Positions 34,111 through 43,799 of a stretch of DNA of 64,000 nt are shown one piece after another. Both the position numbers and the translations under genes were made by a program. Origin of the DNA: Nageia nagi (lineage: Eukaryota > Pinophyta); NCBI GenBank assembly GCA_050084985.1, contig JBITNC010000001.1, positions 56,420,001-56,484,000 of the forward strand, given 5' to 3'. Position 1 is the stretch's first letter, and every line of letters begins with the position of its first letter. Under the pieces are notes generated by a model, which worked only from the letters and a program-made list of their open reading frames with translations, ran no database searches and was not told where the DNA came from.

Positions 34111-34549
34111 TCAACACATGTTTTATATACAATAGGTGACTATAAGTTTTTAGTGTGGCATCTTTGTGATGACCTATAGTGCACCATTGATCAATTCATG
34201 ATGGCTTTTGTGTGATTCATCTATCCTTGATGAGATGAATATATTGCATTTAACTAATCTTATTATTTGAGCTACTTATGACTTGCAAGTTCCTTTGAGA
34301 TTGCAGGTTACTTACCTTAGGTATGCAAGCTCTTAGAGAATCTTTATGACTTCCAGTTGGATGACTAATTCATGTACATTAAAACTAGTTGCGGTTAATG
34401 ATTGTATTTAGAAAAGGATGAGTCTTAAATTTGATATTTCTTACTTCACAAATATGTAAAAAATTCTCATCTCCATTGTATCTATTTGAAGGAAAACTCT
34501 CTTACTTTCTCTTTTTCTTCTCTCTTATTTGCTTTATCCCAATATTGCA

Positions 34550-34560
34550 TTAAGGAGGAG
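34550..34560 (+). other. Polypurine tract of F-left
   Basis: TTAAGGAGGAG directly precedes the LTR, showing that this LTR is the 3' LTR of the F-left copy. Confidence 0.75.
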
Positions 34561-35054
34561 TGTTGGAATGTATAATGCATTATTGTAAAGGTTTTGTAAT
34601 AATATTCTATATAAATTCACTAATACTTAAGGGTATCATTTGATACTTTAAGTATTTAAGTGAATATAATAATGAAACTTATCCTACACTCTATATCATG
34701 AGCATGCCTCTTGGGTAAAAGGATGTGTAGGTCATGCTTTTGTACATTAGATAAAAGGGTGATCCAAAGAGGGATTTTGGCCTATAAATAGAAGGCTCTC
34801 TTTTTGTGATCACATACCAACTATAGAGTAAAGTTATGCTATAGGATAGAAGTGTAGGAGATGAGATTAGGAGGTTTGTAAGAGAGTTGTATTTGTGATT
34901 GAAGTAAAAATCTAGTTAGTGGATGTACTCCTATTTGGAAGAACCACTTACATCTTGTGTTGTGAGATTGCTTTGTGAGTTTGTTAGATGTATTTGTGAG
35001 CTTTCATGTGATCTTGGTTGTTTAGGAAGTATATTATTAGTGTTAGTTCTTTCA
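34561..35054 (+). repeat. Shared, mosaic LTR between F-left and F (494 bp)
   Basis: It starts TGTTGGAATG and ends TTCTTTCA. The front and middle carry A-type words (CTATAGGATAGAAG, GATTGAAGTAAA). From about 34945 it carries E-type words (CACTTACATCTTGTGTT, GTTTGTTAGATGT). A TATA box (TATAAATA) is at 34783-34790 and the palindrome lies near 34620-34655. Confidence 0.88.
34783..34790 (+). promoter_or_regulatory. TATA box in the LTR at 34561
   Basis: TATAAATA in the context GGCCTATAAATAGAAGG, conserved at the same place in LTRs B, C and E. It is the likely core promoter for element RNA. Confidence 0.65.
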
Positions 35055-35574
35055 TGTTAATCCTTTTTTACTATGATTAACAAAGTTACAATTTTGTTAC
35101 TAATCCTCTATGATACTTGCAATATTTTAATTGCTACATGTTTTTTAAAAAATATGGAGGTTAGTATACAAAATTGTATTTTTTTTATAATGTATGTGTT
35201 AGCTCAAATTAACACAACATTTGCATAAAATATATGATGGAATTTGCAATTTGTTCTAAACTTTTTTTATGATTAGTTGTATTTTTTTTGCTCAATATAT
35301 TATTAAAAATAGAGGCATGAGAATTTATCAATAAAAGGGAAGGGTGGTTGCATTCTCTAATATATTTTTTTAATAATATGATGAGTATTTTGTATATTTA
35401 CAAAATATTTATTCAATATATTGAATAAATTGCCTTTTATAAATCTCTTGGTTGAAAAACAATAATTTTTTTTAACTAATCCTTTTTGACTAAAGATTAA
35501 GAAGAGGAAAATTATTTTTTTAGCCTGATGACCCTAAAATTTGTATGTTTTTCATAGCTTTTTTTTCATTTCTA

Positions 35575-36030
35575 CTACCCTAGCATCATTGGTGGAGCCT
35601 GCCACCATGTAAGGGCATTATTGATCAAATTTGGTGTTGTGAAACCCTTATGCTGCTACCTCACCTGCATCCTCTCTCTCTAGCCATCATCACCTTACCT
35701 GTGACCTCTTGCTCCTCCACCCAGTTTCCCTCTCCTCCACCCAACCATTGCTCCTCTTCCTATCCATCCCTCCTCCACCTAGTCACCCTCTCCTCTGCTC
35801 GACCATCACTCCTCTACCTGACCAATGCTCCTTTGCCCAAGTGCCCTCTCCTCCACCCATCTATCTTTTACCATATAGGCTGTGCGAATTGCTCACCCCC
35901 CCCCCTCCATCTTTGATCTTAGCCCTTTTTTTAATTCTTTCTTCTAAAAACAAAAACCTCTTTGCTTCTCTTGTGCAGCCCCTATGACTTTTATCTCTCC
36001 TACCTTTTTTGCCTTGAGTGTAGGTAGATG
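35575..36030 (+). repeat. C-rich block of the leader, copy F
   Basis: Dense in CCTCC, CCACC and CTCTCC words. Frames through it (for example 35650-35916, rich in Pro, Ser and Leu) are composition artefacts. Confidence 0.7.
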
Positions 36031-36749
36031 CATTTTTTTGAGGCATTTAGTTTTTTTGCTTTCTTGCAAGCAAGTTTTTTTTATCATGACTTGCCTCATG
36101 TGTGGAGTAAAATACAAAAAGATGCATTAATTTTTATGAAAAATTTAAATGCACCTAGGAGGAGTGTGGAGTTTATATGCAATATTGAATGCACATAAAT
36201 GACTTATAAGTAATTATACTCCATAGTTGAAAGTAGTTTTTTACCTTCTCATTAGTTAGTAGAGGTATTTTTTTCTCTTTTGCTATCTTTTAGTTAGCCA
36301 TGCTATACTTAAGTAAATGTTATCTTTTAGTTAGCCATGCTATACTTAAATAAGGGGGAAATTATATTTGAAGATATTTTAGCATGCATGTAAGTATTAT
36401 TTCCTTAGTTCAAATTACTAAGGTACAACTAGTAGGCTATCATTAGGGATAGAAATTTAAGTAAAAAAGGGGAAAATTTATATTTATTTTACTTAAATTT
36501 TTTCTATAGCATGTTAAATCAAATATTTTATACATGTTTATTTTTTTACAACTAAGTTAATAATGCATACTTAAGACTTAAAATTTTAAGTTAATACTTA
36601 CTACTTAAAAGTTAAATGCATGCTTAGTACTTATTTGTAAAGTTAATAAATGCATGCTTAGTATTCCAATTTTTTAAGTTAAAAGATGTATTTCTTTACT
36701 TAAAAATTGTTAAGTTAAAAAATCATTTTTTTACTTACTTAAATGCATA

Positions 36750-36965
36750 CTTTTAAGTTAAAATGATGCATGCTTATGCTTAGTTCTTACTTTTCTAAGT
36801 TAAAAATGATGCATGCTTATGCTTAGTGCTTACTTTTTTAAGTTAAAATGATGCATGCTTATGCTTAGTACTTAATTTTTTAAGTTAAAATGATGCATGC
36901 TTTTGCTTAGTGCTTACTTTTTTAAGTCAAAAAAATGCATGCTTATTACTTAAAATATTAAGTTG
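36750..36965 (+). repeat. 42-43-bp tandem array in the leader of F
   Basis: The word ATGCATGC recurs at about 36766, 36809, 36851, 36893 and 36935. Units contain TTAAGTTAAAATGATGCATG and CTTAGTGCTTAC. Less regular relatives extend back to about 36540. Confidence 0.88.
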
Positions 36966-37828
36966 TGATATCTTTTACTTCTTTATGTAAGAATGAAATG
37001 GACTTGTGCAAAATTAAGAATGATGTAAAGATGTTCTCTAAGAGTTGGTAAATAAAACCCATTGAACATTTAGGTTTCAAATTATGAATGGATGATTTTT
37101 CTACTTATGTTTATTTACTTCATGTTTTGCATTTTAATTTATTTGCTTATGTAGATAAAAATGCAAATATTAAAATGAAAAACCCCCTAAAATGAACACA
37201 TTCGCATATACATTCCGTAACATGACTTGTTTAGGGAGCCACAAGGTGAGGATAGAAAGACTAGAGCCTTTAGTTTGATGATCCAAATGGTGAAAAGTTT
37301 GTACTTCTCAATTACCTTTAAGTTCTCTATTGGTCTGAACATAACTCCAAATAGGTGGATAGACATGTGTGTAATTATACAATATGTCCACACATCTTTT
37401 CAAGGATTATCCTAATAACCTAGAGGACAACTTGAAACCTAATCAAGATTAATAATTTAGCCAATCCAATATACATTCTAACCTTCAAAAATAGTAGGTA
37501 CTTCTTGTGAGAGTATAATACTACCCAAGGTAAACTGGTTGAGGATTAATAGTACCTGGGCTCCACCTTATGGACATCTAGGTGAAGGCTTAATTTTAAA
37601 TAAGAAAACAAGCCTCAATAATGTCACTCTACATCTACGATTCTTAAGATAAGAAAATTATTTAGGTACTTGGGTTATATATTCTTTGAGTTGTGAAATA
37701 TTTGCACTTGTGAAAGAAATCAAGCATGCCTTAGTTGTTAATAATAACATGTATTTTTTGGTTAAAATTTAACATATTATGTTGATTTTTAAACCATATG
37801 CTTATTATTTCACATTTTTGTGTAGCAA

Positions 37829-38760
37829 ATAGGAGACTTCTTTTTATCCAAACACATTCTCAATGGTTCCAACTTTGAGATTTGAGAATCATGGATGAAA
37901 GTTGAGTTGCAAGTAAGGATGCTTTGGTAAATAGTGAATGAGAACCTTGTTCCTCCTACAAATGAGAAGGCACTTGAGACCTACAACATGAAGAATAAGT
38001 TGACAACCTCCATGATCTTCTATGCAATTTCTGATGATGTGCTCCTGATAATTTCAATTTCAATTTTGATAAAAGAAGCTTGGGATAATCTTAAGTAAAT
38101 CTACCTCAGACCTAAGTTTTCAAGAAGATTTACCATTATTCAAAAGTTGCTTCAATCTCATCAAAGGAAAAATAAAAATATGGCTATCTACTTGAATAGA
38201 ATCATTGATATTAGGACCCAACTTGTTGCTTATAGGTGTAATTAGATCAATGATGAATTCATGGTCTTCATCATTCTTCAAAGTGTTTTTTCAAAATTTG
38301 GTAACTTTGTGATGGTAATTAATACTAGGTTTGATGATGAAGAAGTCTTCTCTCTTGATAACCTTTCTAAGTTTCTTTTGAAGCATAAAGAAACTCTTAA
38401 AAAAAAGGTGTTTATTTCTTCTCCTAAAGATAATAACATTGCTCTAAGAGCAACCAAAACACTTTTTAAAGAAAAGTTCAATCATCATAAGAAAACTTAT
38501 CCTTCTTCCTCCAAAAGGTTTAAGAAAAAGGGCAATGACAACAAGAACAATAATAACAATGATAGAAATAATGAGAACAACAACCACTTCAAGCAAAGAG
38601 ATGAAAAAAGAAATGCAAATAATCTAAATCTTAAGATAAAATTTGATAGTAATTGTAACTATTTTGGCATTCAAGGTCACAAACAAGTTGATTGCTACAA
38701 AAAAAGAGAGAAAATGAATAAAGGTAATGGAAATGTAAAAACATTTAAAAGAAATAAGAA
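37829..38760 (+). pseudogene. gag of element F, decayed
   Basis: This is a copia Gag. The start codon reads ATA at 37829. The best frame (38261-38818) holds an Asn/Lys-rich linker and a damaged zinc knuckle, CNYFGIQGHKQVDC, with the second Cys replaced by Phe (38654-38695). Upstream, LQVRMLW and NENLVPPT match the other copies around 37910-37960. Stops at about 38096 and frameshifts break it. Confidence 0.82.
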
Positions 38761-41611
38761 TATACAATTTGGATTTGGTGTTGCACTCTACTCCATATCT
38801 CACATTTTTTTTATTTGATTGGATTATTGATTCTGGTTGCATTAATCACCTATGCTTTGAAAAAGATAAATTTAAGAACTTTCACAAGTATAGAAAAGAT
38901 GTAATTGTGATAGTGATAACTCTATCCTTTAAGTCAAAGGAACTAGGAGTGTGTTGATTCACGAGAATGTTCTTGATAATGTGCTCTATGTTCCTAAGCT
39001 AAAGATGAACCTTCTCTTCATGATCCAAGTTGCCAAAAAAAGATACTCATTTGAGTTTAACTTTTAATCTTGATGCATTATTAAAGGACTTGCCACATTG
39101 GTTAAAAGATCAATGAAAGATAATTTTTATGTTGTAGATCAAGTTCCAACAAAAATGTCTTACTACGAATGTGTGTTCAACAGGCAATCTTTAGCACCAA
39201 TATTTAAGACACCTTAACCATAAGAGTATTCAAGTCATAAAAGACTAAGAACTTGTGGAAGGTTTACCTTTAATTTCATCTTCAATTGATCTATGTGAGA
39301 AATACATTCTTGGCAAGATGCATACACAAAGGTTCAAAAAAGATAAGGTAATAAGAGCATCTCAACCTCTTCAACTTATGCATTTAGATTTGATGGGTCC
39401 ATTTTAGACTAAGTTGCTTGAAAGAGCATCTTACATCTTGACCTTCACTGATGAATTTATTAGGATGACCTTTGGGTATCTATTTGAGAATAAGGATCAA
39501 ACTTTTGAGAGTTTTAAAGATTTTAAGATCTTTGTTGAGAATCAAACTAACCTTAAAATTAAGATGTTGAGATCAAATAATGGAAAAAAATATAACAGTA
39601 ATGAGTTTAATAACTATTGTGTTAAGTATGAAATCAAAAGGCAATTTATAATTTCTTACACTCCTCAATAGAATGATGTTGTCGAAAGAAAAAATAAGAT
39701 AATTATGGATATGGTTAGATGCATGTTGGGTAATCTTCCTAGTTTTTTATAAGGTGAAGTTGTGAGCACTGTTATTTACTCCTTGAATAGGTGTCTCTTA
39801 AAAATTATTTAAGGTAAAACTCCTTTTGAGGTATGGTCAGAAAGAAAACATACTATTTCTCACTTTAGAGTATTTGGTTGTGAAGCATTCTCCTACATTG
39901 TCTCTAAAAATAGAAGAAGTTGGACAAAAGAGCTAAAAAATGCATCTTTGTAGGCTATGAAAGTTAGCATAGAGGCTATAGGGTCTACTCTCCATCCTAC
40001 AAAGTAGTGTTCATTTCTAGGGATGTAAAGTTCAATGAACTTCTTAAAGAATCTACTTTTAATGAGGATGTTGATGATCTAGATGACTCGTCAGTTGCTC
40101 CTAGCTAGTTGGATATTGATATAGACAAGTCACCTTAGGAACAAAGTTCTTCAACATAAAGGGTAACAAGGAGTATTACCTTGAACAAATTCTCATTTAC
40201 CAAGATTGACATCAAGCATGAGCTCTCAACCTTTAAAAAGGCTTCTAAACATGAGTGATGGATGGAAGCTATGAAAGTAGAGTATGAGATGCTTATAAAA
40301 AATTAAACTTAAGATTTGGTTCCTTATCTTAATAAGAAAAATGTGATTGGTAATAAGTGGATCTACAAGGTCAAGTATAATTTAATTAGTGATATTGAGA
40401 AATATAAAGAAAAGATAGGAAGTTTTTCAACTTGACATCAAGAGTGCATTTTTCAATGGTGACTTAGATGTGCAAATCTTTATGAATCAACTAGAATGGT
40501 TTATTGTGGAAGGCAAAGAGTCCTTTGTATGCAAGCTAAAGAAGTTATTGTATAAACTTAAGTAAGTATCTAAAGCTTGGTATAGGAATATTTCAAGGTA
40601 CTTTATAGACATTGGATTCTTTAAGTATTTTTTTGACTTCAATTTATATGTGCTTAATTAGAAAAAAGATATGGTCTTAATTCTTCTTTATGTAGATGAT
40701 CTTTTGATTACTAAAATAATGATAGAAGCATCCAAGAGTGCATATCCAAACTTAAGGAAATATTTGAAATGATTGATCTTGGTCTCTTGCATTACTACCT
40801 TGGAATGCAAGTGTATTAATACAAGGATTGTACTTATCTGAATGGAGAAGTGTAGATATGTTATAGTCTTAGTCTCTTCTAGTATCACTATTTCTCTGAG
40901 TTTCAATTCTCAGTTGACTGATATTACAACTTACATGTAATTAATTGGTAGTCTTTTGTATTTGATTATTTTAGACCAGATATTACCTTTGCAGTGAATT
41001 TGATGGCACAATTTATGCAAAAATCATATGTTGAGAACCTCAATGTTGTTAAGCAAATTTTGAGGTATCTTGTAGGGATTAAGGATATTACTCTGAAGTA
41101 TTCTAAGTTGCTTTTATTTGTTCTCTTTAGATACTTAGATTCTAACTATGGGGAAGATAGAGATGATAGAAAATTAACCTTTGCATAAGTGTTTAGCATT
41201 GGTTCAAGTGCTATCTTTTAGGCTTCCAAGAAGTAGCCTACTATTTCTCTTTTCACTATAGAAGTTGAATATCGAGCCATGTCTATTGTAGCCTAGGATG
41301 CTATTTGTTTAAGACATCTTCTAAATAAAATTAGGTATGATCAAGCTAACTCATCTTTGATTTCCTCAAATAATTAGTCAACTATTTCTTTAGCTAAGAA
41401 TCTTGTGTTCTATCAAAGAATAAAACATGTGAAAATCTAGGCACATTTTATCAAAAAAAAGGTTTTTGATGGCATCATACACTTGGAGTATTGCCCATCC
41501 ATATTAAACTCCACTAATTTGTTCATCAAGCCCCTTCATGAAGCTCTATTTTGTAAGCTTACAAATGCTATTGGGTTGGTGAAATTACCCTCAATAGGGA
41601 GTAAAATTTGA
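38761..41611 (+). pseudogene. pol of element F: protease, integrase, RT and RNase H
   Basis: The protease block WIIDSGCINHLCFE near 38820 keeps the DSG triad, unlike B, C and E. Integrase: HLDLMGPF near 39385, then RSNNGKKY where the catalytic Asp is Asn, then VVERKNK near 39680 with the Glu retained. The integrase tail runs to about 40150. RT has lost about 125 bp between KYK and KVFQLD (near 40414), removing the ARLVAKG-type block. YVDD is intact at 40689-40700, followed by a frameshift. The Gln codon in the GLKQ motif is TAA. RNase H ends with a TGA at 41609-41611. The protein is dead through several independent lesions. Confidence 0.85.
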
Positions 41612-41765
41612 ATTCCTATGTTGAATTCATATTTTTATGATGATAACTTCACTTCTAAGATGATTTTATATTGTATTATATTGATTTTGTTGTATACCTT
41701 CATGGTAAGCTTGCTCTGCATGAGAAACTTGTACAAATTTATTAGAGCAAAAGATTGGCTAATCT

Positions 41766-41860
41766 AGCATTATTTAATTATCCATGTGTGAGGAACTCTT
41801 ATGTGTCTTTTAGCATTATTTAGTTATCCATATGTGAGAAACTCATATGTGCAATTTGTT
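41766..41860 (+). repeat. Two-unit direct repeat before the polypurine tract, copy F
   Basis: Only one 46-bp pair of the family repeat is present (AGTTATCCATATGTGAG), against two pairs in A and F-left. Confidence 0.7.
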
Positions 41861-42346
41861 TTCTTTTACTTATTATGATAATGAACACATGTTTTGTATA
41901 CAACAAGTGACTATGAGTTTTAGCCTGGCATCTTTGTGATGACTTATAATGCACCACTAATCAGTTTATGATGGTATTATTTGATACATTTATCTTTGCT
42001 AATATGATCATGTTCCATCTAACAAATCTTGTTGTTTGAACTACTATTGACTTACAGGTTCTCTTGAGATTGCAAGTTACTTACTTCGAGTGTGCAGGCT
42101 CATAAAGACTCATCATGACTTTTATTTGGATAACTACTTTATGTACATTGAAACTAATTGTGATTAATGGTTGTATTGTAAATAATTTGTTAAAATGATA
42201 AAGTAGTGAGTTTCAAACTAAATTTTTGTTACTTCAAAAATATGTAAAAAGTTCTCATCTCCATTGTATCTATTTTGAGAACTCTCTTACTCTCTCTCTT
42301 TCTTTGTTTCATATCCACTCTATCTAAATATTTCATTAAGGGGGAG

Positions 42347-42600
42347 TGTTGGAATGTATTATGCATAATTGTAAAGATTTTGTAATAATATTCTATGTAA
42401 ATTTATTAATACTTAAGGGTATCATTTTATACCTTAAGTATTTAAGTAAATATGATAATGTAACTTATCTTACACTCCATGTCATGAGTATACCCTTTGA
42501 ATAAAAGGGTGTTGCATGTCATGCCTTTGTACATTGAGTAAAAAGATGATCCAAAAAGGAATTTTAGCCTATAAATAGAAAGTTTTCTTTTTGTAATTAT
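42347..42600 (+). repeat. 3' LTR of element F, first part
   Basis: It begins TGTTGGAATG after the polypurine tract AAGGGGGAG. It runs through the palindrome and the TATA box and stops at GTAATTAT where element C begins. The rest of this LTR is at 50864-51101. Confidence 0.92.
42596..42600. repeat. Target-site duplication of element C, left copy (ATTAT)
   Basis: Repeated exactly at 50859-50863. Removing C and one copy restores a continuous LTR reading TTGTAATTATATACCAAT. Confidence 0.93.
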
Positions 42601-43090
42601 TAAGAGAATTGAACTATAACATCCAACTAACTAGATCTTTACTTTAATCACAAATACAACTCTTTTACAATCCTTCTAATCTCAACTTCTAAACACTATC
42701 CTCTAGCACAACTTTACTAGAAGTACATCCACTAACTAGATCTTTACTTTAATCACAAATACAACTCTTTTACAATCCTTCTAATCTCAACTTCTAAACA
42801 CTATCCTCTAGCACAACTTTACTTCACAAATTGGTGTGTAATTACAAAATGGGAGCCTTCTATTTATAGGCCAAAATCTATCTTTGGATCACTCTTTTAT
42901 CCAATGTACAAAAGCATGACATGCACATCCTTTTACCTAAGGGGCATGCTTATGAAATAGAGTGTAGAATATGTTATATTATCATATTCATTTAAATACT
43001 TAAGATATCAAATAATACCCTTAAGTATTAATGAATATACATAGAATATTATTACAAAACCTTTACAATAATGCATTATACATTCTAACA
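42601..43090 (-). repeat. 3' LTR of element C, rearranged
   Basis: Relative to the 5' LTR it lacks about 115 bp next to the TAAGAG edge and carries a 105-bp tandem duplication. It ends CATTCTAACA at 43090, followed by the polypurine tract (CTCCTTAATG on plus). Confidence 0.9.
42626..42830 (-). repeat. 105-bp tandem duplication inside the 3' LTR of C
   Basis: The word CTAGATCTTTACTTTAATCA occurs at 42631 and 42736. The two units are nearly identical through CTCTAGCACAACTTTACT. The other LTR of the same element has one copy. Confidence 0.92.
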
Positions 43091-43554
43091 CTCCTTAATG
43101 CAATATTGGGATAGAGCGAATAAGAGAGAAGAAAAAGAGAAAGTAAGAGAGTTCTCCTCCAAATAGATACAATGAAGATGAGAAATTTTTACATATTTGT
43201 GAAGTAAGAAAGATCTACTTTGAAACTCACTACTTTGCCAAATACAATCATTAATCATGATCGATTTCAATGTACATGAAGTAATCCACTGAAAATCATG
43301 AAGAGTCTCTAAGAGCCTACATACCTAATGTAAGTAACTTGTAATCTCAAAGAAATCTACAAGTCATAAGCAACTCAAATAACAAGATCAGTTAGATACA
43401 ACATATTCATCTCAACAAGGATAGATGAATCACACAAATTCCATCATAAACTGATCAATGGTGCACTATAAGTCATCAAAAAGATGTGATGCTAAAAATT
43501 ATAATCACCTGCTATATATAAAACATGTGTTGATTATCATTACAAAATAAAGCA

Positions 43555-43660
43555 TGCACATACGTGTTCCTCACATATGGATAACTAAATAGTGCCAAAA
43601 GACACATAAGAGTTCCTCACATATGGATAACTGAATAGTGCTAGATTGGCCAATCTTTTA
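43555..43660 (-). repeat. Two-unit direct repeat before the polypurine tract, copy C
   Basis: Plus-strand words GTTCCTCACATATGGATAAC recur at about 43566 and 43612, the same 46-bp spacing as in copy A. Confidence 0.72.
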
Positions 43661-43799
43661 CTTTAAAAATTTGTACAATAAATTCCTCATAGAGCGAACT
43701 TACCATGAAGGTGTACAATAAAATCAATACTATACAACATAAAATCCTCCTAAGGGTGAAGTTGTCATCACAAACATGAATTCATCACAAGAATTAAAA

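Larger units (their letters stand above)
32504..34560 (+). mobile_element. 3' half of a copia copy (F-left), joined to the LTR at 34561
   Basis: It starts abruptly in RT at TGGAAAGTTTTTCAAC and continues through RNase H, the 3' direct repeats (33897-34110) and a polypurine tract to the LTR at 34561. Everything 5' of mid-RT is absent. Together with F it forms a partial tandem that shares one LTR. Confidence 0.82.
35055..37828 (+). other. Leader of element F
   Basis: It lacks the primer site and roughly the first 200 bp seen in copy E. It includes a C-rich block at about 35575-36030, a 42-bp tandem array at 36750-36965, and the conserved 800-bp segment before gag. Confidence 0.75.

Noticed and set aside
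35650-35916. 88-codon Pro/Ser/Leu-rich frame as a cell-wall protein
   Set aside because: Lies wholly in the leader C-rich block and overlaps other equally open frames.
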